Shown one piece after another: positions 57,234 through 64,000 of a DNA stretch of 64,000 nucleotides. A program made the translations under genes and the position numbers. Source of the DNA: Nitrosococcus watsonii C-113 (GTDB lineage Bacteria > Pseudomonadota > Gammaproteobacteria > Nitrosococcales > Nitrosococcaceae); NCBI RefSeq assembly GCF_000143085.1, contig NC_014315.1, positions 2,820,001 through 2,884,000 of the forward strand. Direction: 5' to 3'. The notes under the pieces were generated by a model that searched no databases, was not told the DNA's origin, and saw nothing but the letters and a program-made list of their open reading frames with translations. Every line of letters begins with the position of its first letter. The first letter of the stretch is position 1.

Positions 57234-58232
57234 TTAAATCAAATTTCTCAGCATCAACTCGGGAGGGTGGGGATTCAGATAATATTGTTGATTGACGTAG
57301 GGGTTGGGGTGACGGCGGAAGTGATGCTTGAGCAAGGTCATCGGCACAATTAAAGGCACTAAACCCAAGCGGTAGTTTTCCATGGACTCCAGCAGTTCCG
57401 CCCGGTCCGCTTTATCCAGCTGGGTGCGTAAAAAGCCTAGCAGATGCATCAATACATTGGTATGGCCCTTGCGGGTGGCGCGCCGTTGCAAGGCGCTCAT
57501 CAATTCCGCCTCATAGGACGACACTAATGTTTCCAGGGACTCGCTGCCAGCCTTCGCCACTAAACGTCCCAAACGCCGGTACGCCGCTTGACTATGGGCC
57601 ATGACCATAAATTTATGCCGGCTGTGGAATTCAACCAGGGCGGCGGGCGTTATCCCCGCCGCCCCTATTTGCCGCCAACGGTAGTGCACGAAAACCCGCT
57701 CAAAAAAGTTCTCCCGCAGTACTGGATCGTTCAAGCGCCCCTCTTCTTCTATTGGCAACCACGGCCGCCGCGCCATGAAAGCTTGGGCATACAAGCCGGT
57801 TCCTGTCCGGGAAGGCGCGCCACCCGCGCCGTGAACGCGCACCCGTTCCATTCCGCAGCTGGGGGAGTCTTTTTTTAATATATAGCCGTCAATATCTCCC
57901 AGTGCGTCGGCCATGGCTTTCCCGAACTGATGCAAGGGGTCGGTGACATCCAACTCCGGATGCCGAACGCCCCTGGCCCGCAGCCCTTGGCCAGTTTTGA
58001 CTATCCGAATGGGTTCCCGTGGCGTTCCCATGCCAATCGCCACCTCCGGGCAAACGGGGACAAAGTCAAAGTAGGCATTCAAAGCTTCGGTGATATAGGT
58101 ATCGCGCTTATGGCCACCATCAAAGCGAACTCTCTCCCCCAACAAGCAACTGCTTATAGCGAGGCGCAGGCGAGGCATGGCAGGGGAAGAGAGGGAGGGC
58201 GGAACTTCACCCCTGGGAGAAATAGGGTCCAT
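57234..58232 (-). CDS. DUF523 and DUF1722 (YbgA-like) protein
   Basis: A 332-residue two-domain protein. The N-terminal DUF523 domain has ISSCLLGERVRFDGGHKRD, VCPEVAIGMGTPREPI and KKDSPSCG with conserved Cys; the C-terminal DUF1722 (YbgA) domain has HSRHKFMVMAHS and LLESMENYRLGLVPLIVPMT. The family is linked in some bacteria with DNA photolyase and stress genes; biochemical role is not settled. The ATG at 58232 follows AAGAAG; an internal ATG at 58178 (MPRLRLAIS) is also possible. Core chromosome resumes here. Confidence 0.9.
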   Translation of the reverse strand: MDPISPRGEVPPSLSSPAMPRLRLAISSCLLGERVRFDGGHKRDTYITEALNAYFDFVPVCPEVAIGMGTPREPIRIVKTGQGLRARGVRHPELDVTDPLHQFGKAMADALGDIDGYILKKDSPSCGMERVRVHGAGGAPSRTGTGLYAQAFMARRPWLPIEEEGRLNDPVLRENFFERVFVHYRWRQIGAAGITPAALVEFHSRHKFMVMAHSQAAYRRLGRLVAKAGSESLETLVSSYEAELMSALQRRATRKGHTNVLMHLLGFLRTQLDKADRAELLESMENYRLGLVPLIVPMTLLKHHFRRHPNPYVNQQYYLNPHPPELMLRNLI

Positions 58233-58297
58233 GGGTCTTCTTTGTTAAAGGATAAAGTAAATCGAAACGGCCCAGGCGGGCGATATTTTCCTTAAGC

Positions 58298-59155
58298 TTA
58301 ACAAGCCCGCCACTGCCCAATCACCACCCGGGGCAAACCAGCCAAATCACAAAAATCCGTTACCTGCTGGTAGCCTAGCTGGGTGAATAGAGCTAACAGG
58401 GACGGTCCCTGATCATAGCCATGTTCTAATAGCAACCACCCTCCATCAACAAGATACTCTCGGGCAGCCCTGGCAATATGGCGCATCGCTCCTAAACCTT
58501 TATCCTTTGCGATCAAGGCGATATCAGGCTCAAAGGCTAAACCATCCTGGGTTAGATGGGGGTCCCCTTCGGCAATATAGGGAGGGTTGCTGGCAATGAG
58601 GTGGAAGCGTTCTCCCGCTAATGGAGCGAACCAATCGCCTAACCGGAAGGTTACATTGTCCAGCCCGAGGCGATATCCATTGCTCCTGGCCACTTCCAGA
58701 GCCGCCGCTGAGATGTCGGTTGCGATTACCCGCGTCCGAGGCCGCTCGCTCCCCATGGCAAGGGCTATAGCGCCACTGCCCGTTCCCAAATCAGCAACGT
58801 TAAATGCCCGCTCTAAATCCAGCCGCTGGAGGGCCAATTCCACCAGTTGCTCCGTTTCCGGACGCGGGATCAACGTTGCCTCTGTGACTTGCAAATTAAG
58901 AGACCAAAATTCCTGCCAGCCACGAATATAAGCCAAAGGTTCGCCTCTGGCCCGGCGCTGCAATAGCTGTTGGAAGCAGGCCCACTGGGTTGGCGTCAGC
59001 CGTTTATCAGACCAAGTATAAAGATAACTTCGTTCTACCTTAAGTAGGTAAGCTAGCAGCCTCTCAGCCTCTAAACGCCCGCCATCCCCAGAGATTAAGC
59101 GATCTTCAGCGAATTTAATTGCCTTGGCTATTGAACAATCAAGCGTCACGACCAA
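58298..59155 (-). CDS. prmC: Peptide chain release factor N5-glutamine methyltransferase
   Basis: A 285-residue enzyme that methylates the GGQ glutamine of release factors RF1 and RF2. The N-terminal helical domain has LAYLLKVERSYLYTWSDKRL; then FWSLNLQVTEATLIPRPETE, AdoMet motif ADLGTGSGAIALAM and catalytic NPPYIAEGDPHL. prfA, which usually precedes it, is not in the preceding 460 bases. The start is TTG at 59155 or GTG at 59149; neither has a strong ribosome site. Confidence 0.92.
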   Translation of the reverse strand: MVVTLDCSIAKAIKFAEDRLISGDGGRLEAERLLAYLLKVERSYLYTWSDKRLTPTQWACFQQLLQRRARGEPLAYIRGWQEFWSLNLQVTEATLIPRPETEQLVELALQRLDLERAFNVADLGTGSGAIALAMGSERPRTRVIATDISAAALEVARSNGYRLGLDNVTFRLGDWFAPLAGERFHLIASNPPYIAEGDPHLTQDGLAFEPDIALIAKDKGLGAMRHIARAAREYLVDGGWLLLEHGYDQGPSLLALFTQLGYQQVTDFCDLAGLPRVVIGQWRAC

Positions 59156-59399
59156 ACTTATCCATTAAAAAATGGTCTATAAGCTAATTTAGGGGTTGCA
59201 TTTTATGAAATGACTAATTATATTACTAGGTAAGTCAGCTAATGGACGATCCAGTCATGGTAACCCTTATCCTGATAACTGAGGTTTCGCTTTTTTTCCC
59301 TCACAATCGACGGGAAAAGAGATGAACCTTTATATTCTTGCAACCCACTCCCTTCCAGCTAGTTTTCCTCGCTCCAAAAAGCTTGGATTCGCATATAAC

Positions 59400-59503
59400 T
59401 ATAATATTCTTAAATTCTTATAGAACTTAGCATTTATAAAAAAAATAATGTAGAGAGAGAGGTTCAAAACCTATTAAAAGGCTCCCATTGGAGCCTTTTT
59501 TTT
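59400..59503 (+). ncRNA. Candidate small RNA ending in an intrinsic terminator
   Basis: A TATAAT box at 59400-59405 is followed from about 59412 by an AT-rich stretch, a small hairpin AGGTT-CAA-AACCT, and a strong terminator (AAGGCTCC / GGAGCCTT plus T8 at 59478-59503). No plus-strand gene precedes the terminator, so it may end a short RNA of about 90 bases. The -35 region is weak. Alternatively the hairpin belongs to the minus-strand response regulator. Confidence 0.35.
59478..59503 (+). terminator. Rho-independent terminator
   Basis: Stem AAGGCTCC (59478-59485), loop CATT, stem GGAGCCTT (59490-59497), followed by a run of T to 59503. Best read on the plus strand. Confidence 0.8.
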
Positions 59504-59512
59504 ACCCGGCAT

Positions 59513-59553
59513 AAAAAAACGCCCGAACAGATCTTCTCTTACCCATTCGGACG
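59513..59553 (-). terminator. Rho-independent terminator of the response-regulator gene
   Basis: On the minus strand CGTCCGAA (59553-59546) pairs with TTCGGGCG (59527-59520) and is followed by T7 (59519-59513). It lies 61 bases after the response-regulator stop. Confidence 0.75.
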
Positions 59554-59613
59554 TCAAACAATCACATCTGCTGTGCTTATCTCTTACTCATTTCCATCTT
59601 AGTGTCCCCGGGC

Positions 59614-60654
59614 CTAGTCTCTTCCCCAGGGCCATTTCCAAAAACTTGATCGAGCTTTCTGGGCTTGCTCTGCGGCGTATGCGGCATCTTCCTCCTGTAT
59701 AATCTCATCCATGATACCTTGAATGACAGTCCGACCCTGTGCTTGCAGGTAATGAGAGAAATGGATGCCCACCTGTTTTTCGGCAGCGGTCGCTACACTT
59801 TGTTCAACAGTTGCCAGCAAAGACTTATGGAACTGAGCCTCCTGCTCCTCCAAGAAGCCCGCTACCGTTTGGGCACTAACGGAACGCATAGTTTTGACTG
59901 TTTCTTCAGCCTTACTTGCTATTTCCTGGTTGGCCTTTAAAATAGCTGTTTCAATCATCGCTTGGGCTTTTTTCTCGGCCCGTTCCTGCGCGACTTCTAG
60001 CATCCTATCAGCGATGCCTTGAGAAACGGTCTCGGCGGTTTCCCTTGCAATTCGTTCGGCCAATTCGGTCACTTGTTCTTCAATGAGTCGACGGCTTACC
60101 TGATCCGCTGTTTCCCGCGCAATACGTTCCGCCAGTGCTTGCGCAGCCGCGGAAGCTTCAGCGACGGCCCTTTCCACAATCTCTTCCGTAGCCAGCGTAA
60201 CGGTGCTGCTCTCAGCATCAGCTTCCGCTTCGTGGATAGAGGTAGCGATCACCTCCCTAATATCGCCTACGGTTGCTGACTTAGCCTCGATTATCGTTTC
60301 TTTAAGCACTCGATCCAGGTTTTCTTCCCCTGTCGGTTTTGCCAGCACATCTCTTGCACCGACCTCCAAGGCAACACCTCGATCCGCCGCTCCTTCCTTC
60401 CCGGTGCACATGACGACAGGCAATGAACGCGTGGCTTCCCGCGACAAAATAGTGCGAGTTGCTTCCAACCCACCCATGCCAGGCATCATAACATCCATAA
60501 AAACGATATCAGGCCGATGATTCTCCAAGTATTCCAGAGCTTCCTCGCCAGAGGCGGCATCATCCACATCAAAATCACGGCTTTTGAGTAATTTGGACAT
60601 GGCGAGTCGGGCAACCTTGGAATCATCAACAACTAAGGCGGTATGTGAGGCCAT
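59614..60654 (-). CDS. Response regulator with a long helical output region
   Basis: A 346-residue protein. Residues 1-120 are a receiver domain with ALVVDDSKVARLAM, the phosphoacceptor Asp in DIVFMDVMMPGMGG, the Thr in VVMCTGKEGA and the Lys in VLAKPTGEEN. The remaining ~225 residues are an uninterrupted Ala/Glu-rich alpha-helical region with heptad-like repeats (LAERIARETADQVSRRLIEE, LAERIARETAETVSQGIADR), ending in FWKWPWGRD. There is no DNA-binding or enzymatic output domain, so signalling may be by protein contact. No kinase gene is adjacent. Confidence 0.88.
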   Translation of the reverse strand: MASHTALVVDDSKVARLAMSKLLKSRDFDVDDAASGEEALEYLENHRPDIVFMDVMMPGMGGLEATRTILSREATRSLPVVMCTGKEGAADRGVALEVGARDVLAKPTGEENLDRVLKETIIEAKSATVGDIREVIATSIHEAEADAESSTVTLATEEIVERAVAEASAAAQALAERIARETADQVSRRLIEEQVTELAERIARETAETVSQGIADRMLEVAQERAEKKAQAMIETAILKANQEIASKAEETVKTMRSVSAQTVAGFLEEQEAQFHKSLLATVEQSVATAAEKQVGIHFSHYLQAQGRTVIQGIMDEIIQEEDAAYAAEQAQKARSSFWKWPWGRD

Positions 60655-60815
60655 AAACTTGCATCCTTCTTTTTCTCATAGTAGAGAGACCAGTGATAGT
60701 AATTTTTAAATTAAATTCTCAAGGCTTACTATCGGACCGGCGACTACAGACTTGAGACATAAAGCGTGAGCCCGTTCTAAAAACTTTATATAGAAAAAAT
60801 AATTTTCCCTTCCCC

Positions 60816-62180
60816 TCATTTGATCCAGAGAGTCTTCTGATTAGTAAACTCCCGCATCCCATGCCACGACAGTTCCCGTCCATAACCAGAACACTTGATC
60901 CCGCCAAAGGGCAAGCGAGGATCGCTTTTTACCAGCCCGTTGACAAAAGCCGCTCCGCATTGCAGTTGCAGAGCCAGGCGCTCAGCCCGGGAAGCATCTT
61001 GGCTCCAAACGCTACCTCCAAGGCCGTAACGGGAGGCATTGGCCATGGCCACCGCTTCTGTTTCGTTCGCTACGCGGATAATAGCGGCCACGGGGCCAAA
61101 AAGTTCCTCATCGAAGGCTGGCATGCCTGGCTGAACTCGATCCAGGATAGAAGGGGTATAATAAGCGCCTGGCCCTGGTAGCGGCCGGCACCCCACAACC
61201 GCCATCGCCCCCTGCTGAATGCTCGCCGTCACCTGTTGCTGAAGCCCCGCACGCAGATCCAATCGGGCCAATGGCGCCAAGGTAGTCTGTTCATCCAGCG
61301 GATCACCCGGTCGCAGCGCTTCTAAATCAGCTTGAAAGCGGGCAATAAACTCATCCGCTATCTCCTCCATAACGATAAAGCGTTTAGCGGCAATGCAGCT
61401 TTGCCCTCCATTGATAAAACGGGACTGCACCGCCACGGGAACCGCCTGCTCTAGATCAGCGTCTGCCAGCACAATAAAAGGATCCGCGCCCCCCAGCTCT
61501 AGCACTGTTTTTTTTAAGTGCCGGCCTGCGCACTCAGCAACCTTACGCCCGGCCGCCTCACTGCCTGTGAGGGTTACGCCCTGGACTCTCGGATCAGCCA
61601 TTATCTTCGCCGTCTGGGATGAACTCGCCAGTAAGGTACGAAATACCTTTGGAGGAAAACCCGCCTCAAGCAAGACCTGCTCAATGGCAAGCCCGCACTG
61701 GGGGACATTGGAAGCATGTTTCAGCACTGCCGTATTTCCCACCACGAGGGCAGGCGCACAAAAACGAAAGACCTGCCAGAAAGGAAAATTCCAGGGCATA
61801 ATCGCTAGCACGGTACCCAACGGCTGGAGCGCAACATAGCTGCGGCGGGCATCGCTTTCGATCACCTCATCGGCAAGAAAACGGGGGGCATGCTCCGCAT
61901 AATACTCACAGACCCAGGCGCATTTTTCGATCTCCGCCCGGGCCTCGCCGAGTAGCTTGCCCATCTCCAGGGTAATCAGCCGGGCCAAGCCTTCTTTTTG
62001 CTCCCGCAACTGCTGGGCCGCCGCCCGTAATAAATGGCAACGCTCCGAAAGATCGCGGGCAGCCCAATGAGGACTTACCTCTTGGGCCTGCTGAAGGGCG
62101 CTATCAATAGCCTCCTGATCCCAAGCATCAAAGGTTTTGAGGGATTGGCCGGTGGCGGGATTAACGGATTCAAAAGCCAT
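60816..62180 (-). CDS. NAD(P)-dependent succinate-semialdehyde dehydrogenase
   Basis: A 454-residue aldehyde dehydrogenase of the GabD/Sad group that oxidises succinate semialdehyde to succinate. Motifs in order: MPWNFPFWQVFRF, VTLTGSEAAGRKV, KTVLELGGADPFIVL with the general-base Glu, the nucleophile in NGGQSCIAAKRF, and the C-terminal LPFGGIKCSGYGRELSWHGM. It has an AAGGAGAAC ribosome site before the ATG. No transaminase (gabT) is adjacent. Cytoplasmic. Confidence 0.9.
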   Translation of the reverse strand: MAFESVNPATGQSLKTFDAWDQEAIDSALQQAQEVSPHWAARDLSERCHLLRAAAQQLREQKEGLARLITLEMGKLLGEARAEIEKCAWVCEYYAEHAPRFLADEVIESDARRSYVALQPLGTVLAIMPWNFPFWQVFRFCAPALVVGNTAVLKHASNVPQCGLAIEQVLLEAGFPPKVFRTLLASSSQTAKIMADPRVQGVTLTGSEAAGRKVAECAGRHLKKTVLELGGADPFIVLADADLEQAVPVAVQSRFINGGQSCIAAKRFIVMEEIADEFIARFQADLEALRPGDPLDEQTTLAPLARLDLRAGLQQQVTASIQQGAMAVVGCRPLPGPGAYYTPSILDRVQPGMPAFDEELFGPVAAIIRVANETEAVAMANASRYGLGGSVWSQDASRAERLALQLQCGAAFVNGLVKSDPRLPFGGIKCSGYGRELSWHGMREFTNQKTLWIK

Positions 62181-62385
62181 GCTGAGTTCTCCTTAAGGCG
62201 AAAAAAACAATCCAATTTATCAGTATAGAAGGCTAGACTGCCGCCTGGCTAAAAGGAAACAGGACTTATGTTCGCAACATATTGAATAGCAGGGTAATCT
62301 TTAGATGATGTAAAGTAATCGCGTTATAATTGAGCCCATCCTGACTTTAATCTTGAACTAAGCGTAACGGAGCACAACTATACTG

Positions 62386-63357
62386 ATGAACATACAGACC
62401 GTCTGCATCCTGGGAGGTACAGGCTTCGTGGGCCGGTGGCTAAGCGCCCACTTGGTGGAGCAAGGCTATAAGGTGCGGGTACTTACCCGGCACTGGCAGC
62501 GGCACCGTGATCTACTCGTCCTGCCGGGCTTGCGGCTTAAGGAAACCGATGTTCACGATCCGGCCCAGCTTGCGGCTCAATTTAAGGGCTGCCAGAGCGT
62601 CATTAACTTAATTGGCATCCTCAATGAAAAAAGATATAACGACGGCCATGGCTTTCGCCAGGTGCACGCCGATCTCCCAGAAAAAGTGGCCCAGGCTTGT
62701 CTAGATGCGGACATCAAGCGGCTGCTGCACATGAGCGCACTCAACGCCGACGCTAACCAGGGCGCTAGTTATTATCTGCGCAGCAAAGGGGAAGGGGAAA
62801 ACCGCGTTCTAGCCTTAGCGAAGCAGGGACTTGAAGTGACGATCTTCCAGCCTTCTGTTATTTTTGGCCCTGGAGACAGCTTTTTCAACCGTTTCGGTAC
62901 TTTGCTCAAACTTTCACCCTTTATCTTTCCCTTGGCTTGCCCAGAGGCTCGCTTTGCTCCCGTCTACGTGGGGGATGTAGCACGAGCCTTCGCCCGCACC
63001 CTCGCGGATAAAGAAGATTTTAGCCAGCGCTATGAGCTATGCGGTCCCAAAATTTATACCCTCAAACAACTGGTTGAATATACGGCCCAGGTACTGGAGC
63101 TCAAACGGCGAGTCATCGGGCTTTCCGATAAACTTAGCCGTATTCAGGCCAGCATCTTTGAGTATGTGCCAGGGAAACCTTTTTCCAAGGATAATTATGC
63201 CTCTTTACAGGCACCCAGTATTTGTCACCAAAATGGACTGCATGAGCTGGGGATTGCGCCCACGGCTATTGATGCCATCGTCCCGGGGTACTTAGGCCAA
63301 GCTAACCAAAGATCCCAGTACCTTGAACTACGGCGGCATGCCCAGCGTGACGAATAA
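62386..63357 (+). CDS. NDUFA9-like NAD(P)-binding protein (complex I accessory subunit family)
   Basis: A 323-residue atypical SDR protein: ILGGTGFVGRWLSAHLVEQG at the N terminus, INLIGILNEKR, HMSALNADANQGASYYLRSK with the replaced Tyr/Lys centre, and VTIFQPSVIFGPGDSFFNRF. This matches the NDUFA9/39-kDa branch; bacterial members are of unknown role and may reduce quinone-linked or isoprenoid substrates. It is 27 bases upstream of cca and probably shares its transcript. Confidence 0.85.
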   Translation: MNIQTVCILGGTGFVGRWLSAHLVEQGYKVRVLTRHWQRHRDLLVLPGLRLKETDVHDPAQLAAQFKGCQSVINLIGILNEKRYNDGHGFRQVHADLPEKVAQACLDADIKRLLHMSALNADANQGASYYLRSKGEGENRVLALAKQGLEVTIFQPSVIFGPGDSFFNRFGTLLKLSPFIFPLACPEARFAPVYVGDVARAFARTLADKEDFSQRYELCGPKIYTLKQLVEYTAQVLELKRRVIGLSDKLSRIQASIFEYVPGKPFSKDNYASLQAPSICHQNGLHELGIAPTAIDAIVPGYLGQANQRSQYLELRRHAQRDE

Positions 63358-63384
63358 ACCAGTTCGCACCTAGAAGGTCCTGCT

Positions 63385-64000
63385 ATGGAAACTTATCTGG
63401 TAGGCGGCGCCGTCCGTGACAAGCTCCTGGGACGTCCCGTCAAGGAGCGGGACTATGTGGTCGTGGGAACCACCCCAGCTCACCTGCTCGCTCAGGGCTA
63501 CCGTCCGGTGGGAAAGGATTTTCCAGTCTTCCTTCATCCCCAAACCCAAGAGGAATACGCTCTGGCCCGGACCGAGCGGAAGACCGGGCCGGGCTATAAG
63601 GGCTTTGAGGTGCATGCCACTCCTGATGTTACCCTGGAGGAAGATTTGCAACGCCGGGATCTGACTATCAATGCTATTGCCGAGGCCGCCGACGGCAGTC
63701 TTTTAGATCCCTTTGGAGGACAGCAGGATTTAGCGCGGGGAATTTTGCGTCATGTCTCGCCGGCTTTTGCGGAAGATCCGGTTCGTATCCTTCGGGCGGC
63801 CCGCTTTGCCGCCCGCTTTGATTTTAAGGTGGCCCCCGAAACATTGGCCCTTATGGAAGCAATGGTGACCGCCGGCGAGGCTGATCACTTAGTGCCCGAA
63901 AGGGTGTGGAAGGAACTAGAACGGGCCTTGGGTGAGTCCTATCCCAGGCGCTTTTTTGAAATCCTTAGGGCTTGCGGGGCTCTGGCACGGATTTTCCCTG
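63385..64000 (+). CDS. cca: CCA-adding enzyme (tRNA nucleotidyltransferase), 3' end outside window
   Basis: The first 205 residues of a class II CCA-adding enzyme, which adds or repairs the CCA tail of tRNA. The nucleotidyltransferase core [20 protein letters not shown] holds the metal aspartates in [36 protein letters not shown] and the flexible-loop [12 protein letters not shown] follow. The window ends inside the gene, so its C-terminal domains (HD or not) cannot be judged. Confidence 0.95.
   Translation, partial: METYLVGGAVRDKLLGRPVKERDYVVVGTTPAHLLAQGYRPVGKDFPVFLHPQTQEEYALARTERKTGPGYKGFEVHATPDVTLEEDLQRRDLTINAIAEAADGSLLDPFGGQQDLARGILRHVSPAFAEDPVRILRAARFAARFDFKVAPETLALMEAMVTAGEADHLVPERVWKELERALGESYPRRFFEILRACGALARIFP

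Overview
The window reads as the chromosome of a gammaproteobacterium. The gene set fits: a paired S-methyl-5'-thioinosine phosphorylase and hypoxanthine phosphoribosyltransferase, RbbA, ArfB, the TesA/YbbA/YbbP cluster, MtfA, a DUF523-DUF1722 protein, PrmC and CCA transferase. Several of these together remind me of Nitrosococcus-like Chromatiales. That is an inference from gene content; nothing here fixes the genus. No rRNA or tRNA gene was recognised.

Layout. (1) 1-13.4 kb is mostly core-like single genes: a VOC protein cut by the window edge, a four-gene GMC-dehydrogenase/membrane-protein operon, an Anabaena-type sensory rhodopsin transducer (ASRT) homologue, an FNT channel, DUF202, ChaB, an SDR, a DsbA-fold protein, purine/methylthio salvage, a patatin and a DUF2232-like membrane protein. 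(2) 13.4-20 kb is accessory: a transposase remnant, three plus-strand single-gene units each ending in an attC-like site, a ferritin-like gene with an amber codon, a deleted duplicate of a RelBE pair, an amphi-Trp protein, a secondary alcohol dehydrogenase, an intact RelBE pair and HicAB remnants. (3) 20-34.2 kb holds an RbbA-type exporter operon, ArfB, a GDSL esterase diverging from the YbbA/YbbP exporter, a secreted BNR-like protein, a ZIP transporter, MtfA and a CarS-like protein. (4) 34.3-47.1 kb and 52.8-57.2 kb form two blocks of small genes, mostly on the minus strand: toxin-antitoxin pairs, small membrane or secreted proteins and proteins of unknown function. They are separated by attC-like sites and by a repeated ~138 bp palindromic element with 15 bp terminal inverted repeats. 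No integron integrase is visible, so the blocks look like CALINs (clusters of attC sites lacking an integrase). (5) 47.3-52.7 kb, between the blocks, has a phosphoesterase, an M48 lipoprotein peptidase and a large secreted protein. (6) 57.2-64 kb returns to core genes: YbgA-like, PrmC, a response regulator with a helical tail, succinate-semialdehyde dehydrogenase, an NDUFA9-like protein and the start of cca.

The cassette blocks are the most unusual part. In several cassettes the gene's TAA stop is supplied by the attC core box (GCATAAC, GCCTAAC or ACATAAC), and at least two proteins have C-terminal tails encoded by the attC itself. About eleven toxin-antitoxin loci, intact or decayed, are present. 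Two insertion sequences sit inside one attC. The right-hand ends of both blocks, which is the 5' side for minus-strand cassettes, share a ~200 bp related sequence carrying GCCNTGATAA motifs. That sequence lies where an attI/leader would be expected.
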